A stretch of 64,000 nucleotides of DNA from Chloroflexota bacterium. GTDB lineage: Bacteria; Chloroflexota; Limnocylindria; Limnocylindrales; CSP1-4. The position numbers and the translations under genes were made by a program. The stretch is taken from the NCBI GenBank assembly GCA_004297395.1, contig SCUO01000036.1:1-64000 (forward strand), in the 5' to 3' direction. The notes under the pieces are model-generated. The model had not been told where the DNA came from and did not search any database. It saw nothing but the letters and a program-made list of their open reading frames with translations. Below are positions 8,549-17,109 of this stretch, piece after piece (position 1 is the first letter of the stretch; each line of letters starts with the position of its first letter).

Positions 8549-9736
8549 CTACCCGTCCCCGACGGGCAGGTTGTGCTGGCGCTTCCAGGTGAGGCGGACC
8601 ACCCGCCCCTTCGCTGCGAGCGCCTCCATCGACGAGGTCGCCAGGTTCTGCTGGGTGACGACGAGCTCCCCCCCGGCGTCGAGCGCCACGATATAGCGAG
8701 TGTCGGGCCCGAGGTAGACGACTTCGCGGATCGTCCCGGTGGCCGAGGCTTCGTCCGGCCCGGGCGTCGCGGCGGGATCGACCAGATGGATCTTCTCGGG
8801 CCGGACGGTGAACGTGCCGGCCGAGCCGATGATCGCCCTCGCCGAATCGCCGGTCAGCAGGTTGGACGTCCCGACGAACCCGGCCACGAACCGGGTCGCC
8901 GGCCGCTCGTAGACATCGGCCGGGGTCCCGAGCTGCTCGATCCGGCCGCGGTTGAAGACCGCAAGGCGGTCGCTCATCGTGAGCGCCTCCTCCTGGTCGT
9001 GGGTCACGTAGATGAAGGTGATGCCGACCGCCTGCTGGATGGCCTTGAGCTCGATCTGCATCTCCTCGCGGAGCTTGAGGTCGAGGGCCCCGAGCGGTTC
9101 GTCGAGCAGCAGGACGCGAGGCCGGTTCACGAGCGCCCGGGCGAGCGCGACCCGCTGTCGCTGGCCGCCCGAGAGCTGGCCCGGCCGGCGGCGCTCGTAG
9201 CCCTCCAGGCGGACCATCCTGAGGGCGTCCGCGACCCGGACCTCGCGCTCCGGACGCGGGACCTTCCGGACCATGAGGCCGTAGGCGACGTTCTCGCCGA
9301 CGCTCATGTGGGGGAAGAGGGCGTAGTCCTGGAAGACGGTGTTGACGTCGCGTTCGAAGGGCGGCAGGTCGGTCACGTCCCGGCCGTGCAGGACGATCCG
9401 CCCGGCCGTTGGACGCTCGAAGCCGGCGATCATCCGGAGGGTCGTCGTCTTGCCCGATCCGGACGGCCCGAGCATCGAGAAGAACTCGCCATCCACGATC
9501 TCGAGATCGATCCCGGCCACGGCGACGATCGCCTCGTTCTGGGCCGAACCGCCGGGGGAGCCGCCCGCGGCGCCGCCCACGCCGCCGCCCGCGGTGCCAC
9601 CGCCCGCCGGCGCGCGCCGACCCGGTTCACCACCGAAGTGCTTGACCAGCCCCTCGAGGCGGATCGCGGGCACGGCGACCCCCGGGCCAGCCTGGCCGGG
9701 TGTGGGCGCGAGATCGACGGACGCGGTGACGGCCAA
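8549..9736 (-). CDS. potA: Polyamine-type ABC transporter ATPase with glycine-rich insertion (PotA-like)
   Basis: ATPase that powers the importer. It has Walker [10 protein letters not shown]-loop [10 protein letters not shown], signature LSGGQRQR, Walker [12 protein letters not shown], switch histidine YVTHDQEEA and a C-terminal TOBE-like domain. Oddly, about 33 Gly/Ala/Pro-rich residues (from GGEPGRRAP to GGSAQNE) lie between the first strand ([12 protein letters not shown]) and AVAGIDLEI, where normal PotA has only a few residues. The start is placed at TTG 9736 because GAGGAG precedes it; GTG 9757 is the longer alternative without Shine-Dalgarno. Confidence 0.92.
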   Translation of the reverse strand: MAVTASVDLAPTPGQAGPGVAVPAIRLEGLVKHFGGEPGRRAPAGGGTAGGGVGGAAGGSPGGSAQNEAIVAVAGIDLEIVDGEFFSMLGPSGSGKTTTLRMIAGFERPTAGRIVLHGRDVTDLPPFERDVNTVFQDYALFPHMSVGENVAYGLMVRKVPRPEREVRVADALRMVRLEGYERRRPGQLSGGQRQRVALARALVNRPRVLLLDEPLGALDLKLREEMQIELKAIQQAVGITFIYVTHDQEEALTMSDRLAVFNRGRIEQLGTPADVYERPATRFVAGFVGTSNLLTGDSARAIIGSAGTFTVRPEKIHLVDPAATPGPDEASATGTIREVVYLGPDTRYIVALDAGGELVVTQQNLATSSMEALAAKGRVVRLTWKRQHNLPVGDG

Positions 9737-9907
9737 GCGGCTCCTCGTGCGTGTCACGTCAGGAATCGGGCTGACCTGGGCGGGATTTCGTGCAGCCGAG
9801 GCGCCCGGACCGCGCTCATCGCATCGCCGGGTCCCCCGGGTCGGCCCGCCTGCGGCTGGCGCGCACTATCCGGTGGTCCGGGGTCGGTGTCAAGCACGAT
9901 CCGCCCG

Positions 9908-9913
9908 TAGACT
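9908..9913 (+). promoter_or_regulatory. Putative leaderless -10 (TAGACT) for the cupredoxin lipoprotein gene
   Basis: TAGACT, then 8 bases, then ATG 9922, with no Shine-Dalgarno. No good -35 is seen. Confidence 0.45.
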
Positions 9914-9921
9914 GCGCCCCG

Positions 9922-10566
9922 ATGTGCTCCAGGCGACGCAGCCAGTCCACCTCCGTCCGTCGGCGCCCGGCCAGGGCCTTCGTCGTGGTCGCAGCCGCCG
10001 TTGCCATCATGGTCGTCGTTGCGGGCTGCGATCGCGGGCCGGCGGTGACGCCCAGGATCACGCCGGGGACCTCGACGAACCCGAGGGCAGTGGTGATCGT
10101 GGCCGCGGACTTCCAGTTCTCGCCGCCGGTCGTCGATCTCGTCCCGGGCGAGACGGTGGTGGTCCAGGTGGTCAACGGCGGCCTCGCGGTCCACGAGACG
10201 GTCATCGGCCCGATGCCGGTCCAGGACGCCTGGGAGGCTGCCGAGGCCGCGGTCGCCGGTGGGCCGCCCGGACCAACGCCGGTCGTGTCCGTGGGGCCCG
10301 GCCTCGAGGGCCTCCGGATCGTGGTCGCTTCCGGGGAGCGGAAGGACGTCGGCTGGACGGTCCCGGTCGCGCCGACGGGTGGCCCGGCGGCCACGGACGG
10401 CGGCTGGTTCGTGGGCTGCCACATCCCCGGCCACTGGGCCGAGGGGATGGTGGTCCCGGTCCGGTTCGTGGGGCCCGACGGAGTCCCCCTCGCCACGCTC
10501 GGCGCCGCCTCCGGTGATACCCTTCGGACGCCCGATCAGGATGGTGCGAGCGCAGCGTCGCGATAG
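9922..10566 (+). CDS. Cupredoxin-like lipoprotein
   Basis: 214-residue predicted lipoprotein: basic N terminus, hydrophobic segment and lipobox (IMVVVAGC), then one cupredoxin domain. ADFQFSPPVVDLVPGE is the typical first strand. VHETV carries the first histidine, and GCHIPGHWAEGM gives the Cys-x4-His-x4-Met arrangement of a type 1 copper site. An insertion of about 60 residues (AAEAAVAGGPPG to APTGG) separates the two halves. It probably carries electrons or copper outside the membrane. The start at ATG 9922 drops 44 residues of the ORF-track model. The stop overlaps the Shine-Dalgarno of the ferredoxin gene. Confidence 0.85.
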   Translation: MCSRRRSQSTSVRRRPARAFVVVAAAVAIMVVVAGCDRGPAVTPRITPGTSTNPRAVVIVAADFQFSPPVVDLVPGETVVVQVVNGGLAVHETVIGPMPVQDAWEAAEAAVAGGPPGPTPVVSVGPGLEGLRIVVASGERKDVGWTVPVAPTGGPAATDGGWFVGCHIPGHWAEGMVVPVRFVGPDGVPLATLGAASGDTLRTPDQDGASAASR

Positions 10567-10579
10567 GAGTCGAAGCCCA

Positions 10580-10867
10580 ATGACCTACGTCATCGCCGAG
10601 CCCTGCATTGACGTCCTGGACCTTGCCTGCGTCTCGGTGTGCCCGGTCGACTGCATCCACTACGAAGAGGGTGTTGACCGGAAGCTGTACATCGATCCCA
10701 ACGAGTGCATCGACTGCGGCGCGTGCGAGCCGGAATGCCCCGTCAACGCGATCTTCCCCGAGGACCAGACCCCGGGCGAGTGGGCGGGCTACATCCAGAT
10801 GGACGCCGTCTGGTATACGGATCGCGGGGCTGCCCGCGAGATGGTCGACGCCGCGAAACCGCGCTGA
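10580..10867 (+). CDS. fdxA: 7Fe ferredoxin (FdxA type)
   Basis: 95-residue ferredoxin. The N-terminal part MTYVIAEPCIDVLDLAC and CVSVCPVDC fit the [3Fe-4S]/[4Fe-4S] cluster spacing of mycobacterial and Thermus FdxA. ECIDCGACEPECP supplies the second cluster set. It is a low-potential carrier and a plausible partner of the KorAB 2-oxoacid oxidoreductase in this window, though that link is inferred. AGGAG precedes ATG 10580, 13 bases after the cupredoxin gene; the 202-residue ORF-track model is too long. Confidence 0.93.
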   Translation: MTYVIAEPCIDVLDLACVSVCPVDCIHYEEGVDRKLYIDPNECIDCGACEPECPVNAIFPEDQTPGEWAGYIQMDAVWYTDRGAAREMVDAAKPR

Positions 10868-10908
10868 CCGCGGCCGGCGACGGCGCGGCTGACGCGCTCC
10901 CCGGCTGG

Positions 10909-10914
10909 CATACT
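10909..10914 (+). promoter_or_regulatory. Putative leaderless -10 (CATACT) for proC
   Basis: CATACT, 6 bases, then ATG 10921, with no Shine-Dalgarno. It differs from TATACT at one position. Confidence 0.4.
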
Positions 10915-10920
10915 CGCCCG

Positions 10921-11781
10921 ATGTCTCCCCTCGCAGCGCGGACGATCGCGACCGTCGGCTCCGGCGTCATGGCCGAGGCAATCATTGCGGGCGTCCTGCG
11001 CGGCCGGCTCGTGGAGCCATCGCAGATCGTGGCCAGCCATCCGCGGGCAGAGCGGCGGGAGCAGCTCGCGAGCGCCCATGGGATCCGGACCGTGGCTGCC
11101 AACGGCGAGGCGGTCGACGGGGCTGATGTCGTCATCCTGGCGATCAAGCCCCAGATGCTCGGCCGCGTTGCGCGCGACATCCGGCCCCACCTGCGACCGG
11201 GGCAGCTGGTCCTGAGCGTCCTCGCCGGGGCGACGACCCGGGCACTCACCAGCGCGCTCGGCCACGACCAGGTCGTCCGGAGCATGCCCAACACGCCGGC
11301 CCGCCTCGGCAAGGGCATGACCGTCTGGTACGCGACGCCCGAGGCTACGGTCGAGCAGCGAGCCCAGGCCGCGGCCCTCCTCGGCGCCCTCGGCGCCCAG
11401 CTCGAGGTCGACGACGAGAAGCTGGTGGCGATGGCGACCGCGGTCTCCGGGACCGGCCCGACCTATGTCTTCCTGGTGATGGAGGCGCTCATCGATGCCG
11501 CCGTCCACCTGGGCTTCGCGCGCCACGTGGCCCACGATTTGGTGATCGAGACGCTCGAGGGCAGCACCCTCTTCGCCAAGCAGTCGGGGATGCACCCGGC
11601 CGAGCTCCGGAACATGGTCACCTCGCCGGGGGGCACGAGCGCCGCCGCCCTCCACGAGCTCGAGTCGGGACGCCTCCGGACCGTCCTGTCCGAGGCCGTC
11701 TGGGCCGCCTTCCGGCGGACGGTGGAGCTCGGCGACCAGCTCGAGGCGGCGCTCGCGCCGGAGGACGGCAAGCCCCGTTGA
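10921..11781 (+). CDS. proC: Pyrroline-5-carboxylate reductase
   Basis: Last step of proline synthesis: reduces pyrroline-5-carboxylate with NAD(P)H. 286 residues, the usual length. It has the Rossmann start IATVGSGVMAEAII, ILAIKPQML, VRSMPNTPARLGKGM, the conserved VSGTGPTYVF, and the C-terminal signature MVTSPGGTSAAALHELE. The start is ATG 10921; the ORF track adds 72 residues from the ferredoxin region. It lies directly before a proline dehydrogenase gene on the same strand. Confidence 0.96.
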   Translation: MSPLAARTIATVGSGVMAEAIIAGVLRGRLVEPSQIVASHPRAERREQLASAHGIRTVAANGEAVDGADVVILAIKPQMLGRVARDIRPHLRPGQLVLSVLAGATTRALTSALGHDQVVRSMPNTPARLGKGMTVWYATPEATVEQRAQAAALLGALGAQLEVDDEKLVAMATAVSGTGPTYVFLVMEALIDAAVHLGFARHVAHDLVIETLEGSTLFAKQSGMHPAELRNMVTSPGGTSAAALHELESGRLRTVLSEAVWAAFRRTVELGDQLEAALAPEDGKPR

Positions 11782-11848
11782 GACGCCCGCCGGCGGCGTC
11801 CCCCGCACGTTCCTGCCGCCGCGGCCGTGATCGCCGGGACGCCCGGCG

Positions 11849-12826
11849 GTGAGTCGCGTGCGCGGGGCCATCGGCGGCATCGTCGAGCGGGCGATGCGGG
11901 CGGTCCTGCTGTGGCTGTCGCGACGCCGGTCCATCGGCCGGTTCGCGAAGTGGATGCCGCTGAGCCGGCCGATCGTCGCCCGATTCGTGGCCGGCGAGAC
12001 CCTCGACGCCGCGCTGCCGGCCCTCGATCGCCTCCGCGCCGCGGGCTTCCGGACGAGCGTCGACATCCTCGGCGAGGCGGTCTCGTCCGAGCCCGCCGCC
12101 CGGGCTGCCGCCGCGGCCTACGTCGCCGCGATCCCGGTCCTTGAAGCCCGCGGCCTCGACATCAACGTCAGCATCAAGCTCAGCCAGATGGGCCTGGCCC
12201 TCGGGCCCGAGCTGGTCCGGGAGAACGTCGCCCGGGTCCTGACCGCGGCCTCGGCCGCCGGTGGCTTCGTCCGGATCGACATGGAGGACCACTCCACGAC
12301 GGACGCGACCCTCGCCATCTGGCGCGAGCTGCGGCCGCTCATGGCCGGCTCGGGTGACGTCGGGGTCGTCCTCCAGTCCGCGCTCCGGCGGACGGCCCGC
12401 GACGCCGAGGATCTCATCGCTGCCGGGGCCCGCGTCCGGCTGTGCAAGGGCGCGTACCGCGAGCCGGCGGCCGTGGCCTACCCGGACAAGACCGACGTCG
12501 ACGCCGCCTATGTGGCGATCATGAAGCGCCTCCTCGACGACGGCACGTTCCCGGCGATCGCCACCCACGACGACCGGATCGTGGACCAGGCCATCGCCTA
12601 CGCCCGGGAGCGCGGGATCGCGCCGGAGCGGTTCGAGTTCCAGATGCTGTTCGGCGTCCGGCGCGATCTCCAGGAGCGCCTCGTCCGGGACGGCTGGGGG
12701 GTCCGGGTCTACGTGCCCACCGGCTCGCAGTGGTACCCGTACTTCATGCGCCGCCTGGCCGAGCGGCCGGCGAACGTGGTGTTTCTCGCCGTCAGCGTCC
12801 TGCGGGAGCGCCGCGCCGGCCGCTGA
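11849..12826 (+). CDS. Proline dehydrogenase (PRODH)
   Basis: FAD enzyme oxidising proline to pyrroline-5-carboxylate, first step of proline breakdown. 325 residues, the monofunctional form without the P5C dehydrogenase domain. Motifs include DINVSIKLSQMGLAL, FVRIDMEDHS, RVRLCKGAYREP, ATHDDRIV, FEFQMLFGVR and the C-terminal YFMRRLAERPAN. The start is GTG 11849 without a strong Shine-Dalgarno. It follows proC by 67 bases, so enzymes running in opposite directions may be transcribed together. Confidence 0.94.
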   Translation: MSRVRGAIGGIVERAMRAVLLWLSRRRSIGRFAKWMPLSRPIVARFVAGETLDAALPALDRLRAAGFRTSVDILGEAVSSEPAARAAAAAYVAAIPVLEARGLDINVSIKLSQMGLALGPELVRENVARVLTAASAAGGFVRIDMEDHSTTDATLAIWRELRPLMAGSGDVGVVLQSALRRTARDAEDLIAAGARVRLCKGAYREPAAVAYPDKTDVDAAYVAIMKRLLDDGTFPAIATHDDRIVDQAIAYARERGIAPERFEFQMLFGVRRDLQERLVRDGWGVRVYVPTGSQWYPYFMRRLAERPANVVFLAVSVLRERRAGR

Positions 12827-13227
12827 TTGCCTGGGCATCGAGGCCACTCGCCGCGCACCCCCCGCCTCGTCCCCACCCGCCGCGTCCCCACTCGCCGCGC
12901 ACCTCTCGCCGCGTCCCACTCGCCTCGTCCCGTCTCGTCGCGCCAGGTCCCCCCCGCCGCATCCCCACTCGCCGCGCACTCGTGAGGCGAGTGGTAGTTG
13001 CCAGCGGATCGATGCCGACTCTCCTGGCCGGCTCACGTCGTGCTCGGCGCATCGTCGCCCGACGCTCGAATCGGCATCCGGCGGGCCGAGGGAGCAACTA
13101 CCACTCCCGGCGTGGGTGGGAGGCGGGAGCCGGCGGGACGAGGCGGAGCCGGCGGGACGAGGCGGAGCCGGCCGGACGAGGCGCGACCAGGCGGGACGAG
13201 GCGGGACGAGGCGGAGCCGGCCGCCGC
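12827..13227. repeat. Gene-free inverted-repeat island
   Basis: 401 bases without a supportable gene. The left part has degenerate C-rich units (ACTCGCCGCG, CGCCTCGTCCC); the right part has their complements (GGGACGAGGCG, GGAGCCGGC). Between them are exact 13-base arms, GAGTGGTAGTTGC at 12989-13001 and GCAACTACCACTC at 13094-13106, with a nested GATGCCGA/TCGGCATC pair inside. The stretch could fold into one large imperfect hairpin. It may be a non-autonomous element, an ncRNA or an expanded terminator; the sequence does not decide. Confidence 0.6.
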
Positions 13228-13779
13228 CTAAGCCGGTGAGTTGCCGCGGACACCCCGTCCCCGGCGCATCGCCGCAGCGATCGCGATCGCGACCCCGACG
13301 CCGATGAGCACGTCGCCCACGCTGAAGACGTTGGCCAGCGGGAGCCAGTCGGGGATGGCGTAGATGTCGGTCAGCGGCTCGAAGGCCGGATCATCGAGGA
13401 CGACGCTGTTCGTGTGCTCGCCGGCATCCTCGAAGCCCGCAAGCTCGAGCGCCCCCGCACTGGCCGGCATGTACCCGCCGTTTGCCGCGATCGCGATGAG
13501 GTTGCTGAAGGCCCCGAGCGCCACGATAGCCATGCCCGCCAGCCGGATGTTCCGAAGCACGGCGACCAGGACGGCGAGGGTCGAGGCGATGTAGATCGGC
13601 GGGACCAGCGCACCGCCCGCCAGCGCGCTGCCCACGGGCGTGAACAGCACGACCTGGACGAGCAGTCCGCCGACGGCCAGCCAGGGCCATCGGAAGTGGA
13701 GCTGGAGAAGGCCGTCGAGCCCGCCACGCAGGAGCCACCCGAGCGCGATCCCGATCGGGATCGCCCAGAGCATGAACAC
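13228..13779 (-). CDS. DUF5317-like membrane protein
   Basis: 183 residues with four or five hydrophobic segments. It begins MLWAIPIGIALGWLLRGG and contains AANGGYMPASAGAL and a late IYAIPDWLPLANVFSVGDVLIGVG, features I associate with the DUF5317 family of unknown function. The recorded start is GTG 13779; ATG 13773 is equally possible. It starts just after the stop of the DinB-like gene on the same strand, so the two are probably co-transcribed. Confidence 0.75.
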   Translation of the reverse strand: MFMLWAIPIGIALGWLLRGGLDGLLQLHFRWPWLAVGGLLVQVVLFTPVGSALAGGALVPPIYIASTLAVLVAVLRNIRLAGMAIVALGAFSNLIAIAANGGYMPASAGALELAGFEDAGEHTNSVVLDDPAFEPLTDIYAIPDWLPLANVFSVGDVLIGVGVAIAIAAAMRRGRGVRGNSPA

Positions 13780-13785
13780 CGGCGC

Positions 13786-14295
13786 TCAGGCCCCGCGCGT
13801 GGCGAGGATGTCCTCGAGCTGCCGGACGTGGTCCTCGAGGTGGCCGACCACGAACCGCTCGAAGAGGGCCTCCACCGTGAATGGGCCGCGGGTCTGGTGG
13901 GTGCCCGCCGCCGTCGCCTCCGCGGGCGAGATCATCCGCAGCCGGGCCGTGACCCGGGCACCCTCCGAGCCCAGCCGCGAGAAGAGCTCGCGGAGCGGCA
14001 TCTCGCGGTCGCGCCCGATGACCCCGATCCGAATCGGATCCTCGGCAGTTCGCCCGAAGGCGACGTCCGTTCCGGCACGCGCCCCATCGATGACCCGCTC
14101 GGCGTGCCCGAGCCAGTAGGGCAGCATCTCGTCGACATGCGCGAGCAGCTCCGGGGGTCCCCAGCTCGCCTCCGCCTCGGTCCCGTAGAGCTCCGCGAGG
14201 GGCCACGGTCCGGCGTCATCGACCCGTCCCTGCATCGCCAGCATCGCCGCCGTCGCCGCGTCCAGTCGCCTCGCCAGATCGTCAAGTGCCGCCAT
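13786..14295 (-). CDS. DinB-like four-helix protein
   Basis: 169 residues, mostly helical, resembling the DinB/YfiT-like metalloenzyme superfamily. The first helix (LDDLARRLDAATAAM) is followed by LLAHVDEMLPYWLGHAERV and ends VGHLEDHVRQLEDIL; histidines in these helices fit the usual three-His metal site. Function is unknown. The start is ATG 14295, with a CAGACT hexamer 6 bases upstream rather than a Shine-Dalgarno; the 366-residue ORF-track model runs back over the sigma-factor gene. Confidence 0.8.
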   Translation of the reverse strand: MAALDDLARRLDAATAAMLAMQGRVDDAGPWPLAELYGTEAEASWGPPELLAHVDEMLPYWLGHAERVIDGARAGTDVAFGRTAEDPIRIGVIGRDREMPLRELFSRLGSEGARVTARLRMISPAEATAAGTHQTRGPFTVEALFERFVVGHLEDHVRQLEDILATRGA

Positions 14296-14412
14296 GGCCG
14301 CAGTCTGGCACAGCCGCGTGGTTCTCGGCCCGCGGAGATTGAACCGCCGCCGACGATGCCGCGCCGTAGGGTGTAGGCGGCCAGATCGGTCGCCTCTGGA
14401 GAGGAGCGGGGC

Positions 14413-14970
14413 GTGCAGACGAAGCTCGTCGACGATGCGCGACACGGAGACCGCGAGGCCTTCGGCGTGCTCGCCGGCGCGTCCGTCGATCGGTTGTACG
14501 CGATCGCCCGGCTCATCCTCCGCGACACCGAACTCGCGGAGGATGCGACCCAGGATGCCCTGATTCGCGCCTGGCGCGACCTGCCCACGTTGCGCGACGT
14601 CGAGCGCTTCGACGCCTGGCTCTACCGGCTGCTCGTCCGCAGCTGCACCGACATCGCCCGGCGCCGCCGGAGGTGGCGGGCCGAGCTCACGATCGTGAGC
14701 CGCGAGCCGGCCGAGCCCGATCGCGCATCGGAGCTCGCCGATCGCGACGAGCTCGAACGCGGCCTCCGCCGCCTCAACGACGCCCAGCGATCGATCCTCG
14801 TCCTGAACTTCTACGTTGGCCTGCCTCCCAGCGAGGTGGCCGATGCCCTGGACATCCCTGTCGGGACCGCAAAGTCCCGGCTCCACTACGCCATCGAGGC
14901 GTTGCGGGCCGCCCTTGCGGCGGACGCGCGCTCGGTGGGCAACGCCGACCGAGAGGGGCGGACCGCATGA
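14413..14970 (+). CDS. ECF-type RNA polymerase sigma factor (copy A)
   Basis: 185 residues with sigma-70 region 2 (LYAIARLILRDTELAEDATQDALIRAWRD) and region 4 (NDAQRSILVLNFYVGLPPSEVADALDIPVGTAKSRLHYA). There is no region 3, so it is a group 4 (ECF) sigma factor. The start is GTG 14413 after GAGAGGAG. It overlaps the next gene by ATGA, which couples it to a membrane-anchored partner. It is a diverged member of the set of three such pairs in this window. Confidence 0.92.
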   Translation: MQTKLVDDARHGDREAFGVLAGASVDRLYAIARLILRDTELAEDATQDALIRAWRDLPTLRDVERFDAWLYRLLVRSCTDIARRRRRWRAELTIVSREPAEPDRASELADRDELERGLRRLNDAQRSILVLNFYVGLPPSEVADALDIPVGTAKSRLHYAIEALRAALAADARSVGNADREGRTA

Positions 14971-15764
14971 GCGACAACCGAGACCTCACGCGTCGGCTGG
15001 CCGACTTCTACGCCGGCGAGGCCCCCTCCCGAGCACCCGATTGGCTGCTTCGCGAGAGCCTCGCCGCCATCGAGACCACCAAGCAGCCGCGTCTCCTCAT
15101 CGGCGCGCGGCGGAGGATCTACCTGATGAGCACGAACCTGAAAGTGGCGGCCGCCGTGGTTGCGGTCGTCGCCCTCGGGGTGGTCGGGTGGCAGCTGCTT
15201 CCCGGCCCGGACGGAACGGGTGGCGAGCCGACCCCGACGCCGACGATCGCTCCGAGCCCGACGCCGACGCCGACCATCGCCCCGACTCCGACGCCGGCTC
15301 CCACGGCGCCGCCGCTGACCGGATTGCACACTTCCGAGTTGTTCGGCCTGACCGTGTCGTATCCGGCCGGGTGGACAGTCGTGGAGGCCACGGAACCCTG
15401 GACGACGCGGTCGGTGCCCAGCTTCATCGAGCCGTCCGCGGACACCATCCACGACCCGATCCTGCGGGACCACCTCTTCATGATCGTGGCATCCGAACCC
15501 CTGAACGGTGAATCGGGTCAGGCCTGGGCGGATGCGATCGCGGCCGAGCCCGATCCGGAGCCCTGCCCGACCTTCGACGCCGTCGTCGTCGGCGGCCTGG
15601 AGGGGCGGCTCCATAGCTGCAACCTTCCGGTGCGGGCGTTCTTCTGGAGCGAAGACCGTGGCTACCTCGTCGCGATGTATCGATCCGGTGACGAGGTCTG
15701 GCTCGAGGACGTCTATGACCTCGACTGGTTCAACGACGTTCTGGGAACTGTCCAGGTCCAATAG
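14967..15764 (+). CDS. Membrane-anchored anti-sigma-like protein with Pro/Thr linker (copy A)
   Basis: 265 residues: cytoplasmic N terminus of about 50 residues, one membrane helix (VAAAVVAVVALGVVGWQLL), a Pro/Thr repeat linker (PTPTPTIAPSPTPTP), then an extracytoplasmic domain resembling a lipid-anchored sensor/PsbP-like fold (LTVSYPAGWTVVEA). The position after an ECF gene with ATGA overlap argues for an anti-sigma role, though no zinc-binding HxxxCxxC motif is seen. The start is ATG 14967; the ORF-track version extends into the sigma gene. Confidence 0.75.
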   Translation: MSDNRDLTRRLADFYAGEAPSRAPDWLLRESLAAIETTKQPRLLIGARRRIYLMSTNLKVAAAVVAVVALGVVGWQLLPGPDGTGGEPTPTPTIAPSPTPTPTIAPTPTPAPTAPPLTGLHTSELFGLTVSYPAGWTVVEATEPWTTRSVPSFIEPSADTIHDPILRDHLFMIVASEPLNGESGQAWADAIAAEPDPEPCPTFDAVVVGGLEGRLHSCNLPVRAFFWSEDRGYLVAMYRSGDEVWLEDVYDLDWFNDVLGTVQVQ

Positions 15765-15890
15765 CCGCGCGAAGCCGGTGCTTGTCGGTCCGAGCGCCGG
15801 GCGCATCTGGACTGGGGCGTTGCTGGGGGAGCGGGACTACCATGGGTGGTCACTGCTCCTCCAGCCACGCACACGGAGGAATCGCGTCCT

Positions 15891-17060
15891 ATGACCGAGA
15901 CGCTGTCACGTGGGGCGGCCAACCAGGCCGGCGCCCACCTCAACAAGGACGCCTACGCCCAGGCGCAGGACTTCCTGCCCCTCAAGGGCCTCGACCATGT
16001 CGAGTTCTGGGTCGGCAATGCCCGCCAGGCCGCCCACTACTTCCGGGCCCTGTGGGGTTTCACGCCCATCGCCTATGCCGGCCTGGAGACGGGCATCCGC
16101 GATCGGACGAGCTACGTGATGCGCCAGAACGACATCACGATCGTCCTCACGGGAGCCCTCTCGCCCGAGGGCGAGATCGCCGAGCACGTCCATCGCCACG
16201 GTGACGGCGTCCACGACATCGCCTTCGCCGTCGACGACGTCCGGAGCGCCTGGGTGGAGACGACGAAGCGCGGCGCGCGCTCCTATCTCGAGTTTGCCGA
16301 GGCCGGCAGCGACGAGGACGGCACGCTGCGGCGGAGCGCGATCCACACCTACGGCGAGGTCATCCACTCGTTCATCGATCGGAGTGATTTCCACGGAGCC
16401 TTCGCGCCGGGGTTCCGGAAGGTCAAGAAGCCGGCCCGGGCAGCCGGCGGCCTGTCGCTCCTCGAGATCGACCACTGCGTCGGCAACGTCGCCCTCGGCG
16501 ACATGGACAAGTACGTTGACTACTACCGGGACGTCCTGGGCTTCGCCCAGCTCATCCATTACGACGACAAGGTCATCCACACCGAGTACTCGGCCCTCAT
16601 GTCGAAGGTCATGACCAACGGCAACGGGCGGGTCAAGTTCCCGATCAACGAGCCGGCACCGGCCAAGAAGAAGAGTCAGATCCAGGAGTTCCTCGACTAC
16701 TACCTCGACGCCGGGACGCAGCACATCGCCCTCCGGACCGAGGACATCGTCGGGACGGTCCGCGCGCTTCGCGAGAACGGGGTCGAGTTCCTGGGCATGC
16801 CCCACGCCTACTACGAGACGCTGGCCGACCGGGTCGGCGACGTCGGCGTGCCGATCGAGACGCTCGAGGAGCTGGGCATCGAGGCCGACCGCGACGAGGA
16901 GGGCTACCTCCTCCAGATCTTCACCCGGCCGATCCAGGACCGCCCGACCTTCTTCTTCGAGATCATCGAGCGGCACGGATCGCGCGGCTTCGGGGTCGGC
17001 AACTTCAAGGCCCTCTTCGAGGCCATCGAGATCGAACAGGCCCGGCGCGGGAACCTCTAG
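15891..17060 (+). CDS. hppD: 4-hydroxyphenylpyruvate dioxygenase
   Basis: Non-heme iron enzyme converting 4-hydroxyphenylpyruvate to homogentisate in tyrosine breakdown. 389 residues with two VOC modules. The iron ligands appear as DGVHDIAF, GTQHIALRT and FFFEIIERHG; the C-terminal GFGVGNFKALFEAIE is family-typical. The start is ATG 15891 (MTETLSRG) with GGAGG upstream; the ORF-track ATG at 15846 adds 15 residues. Homogentisate dioxygenase and fumarylacetoacetate hydrolase lie within 10 kb on the same strand but not in one operon. Confidence 0.96.
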   Translation: MTETLSRGAANQAGAHLNKDAYAQAQDFLPLKGLDHVEFWVGNARQAAHYFRALWGFTPIAYAGLETGIRDRTSYVMRQNDITIVLTGALSPEGEIAEHVHRHGDGVHDIAFAVDDVRSAWVETTKRGARSYLEFAEAGSDEDGTLRRSAIHTYGEVIHSFIDRSDFHGAFAPGFRKVKKPARAAGGLSLLEIDHCVGNVALGDMDKYVDYYRDVLGFAQLIHYDDKVIHTEYSALMSKVMTNGNGRVKFPINEPAPAKKKSQIQEFLDYYLDAGTQHIALRTEDIVGTVRALRENGVEFLGMPHAYYETLADRVGDVGVPIETLEELGIEADRDEEGYLLQIFTRPIQDRPTFFFEIIERHGSRGFGVGNFKALFEAIEIEQARRGNL

Positions 17061-17071
17061 AGATCTGGAGT

Positions 17072-17097
17072 GTGGGAGCCTCCGGAGAGGCTCCCAC
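17072..17097 (+). terminator. Hairpin after hppD
   Basis: GTGGGAGCCTC and its complement form an 11-bp stem with a 4-base loop, 12 bases past the hppD stop and just before the convergent cupin gene. There is no U-tract. Likely bidirectional. Confidence 0.7.
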
Positions 17098-17109
17098 GAG
17101 CGTTGCCGG

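Noticed and set aside
15220-15312. Short tandem repeat of CCGACGCCGACG type
   Set aside because: It encodes the Pro/Thr linker of the anti-sigma-like protein and needs no separate explanation.
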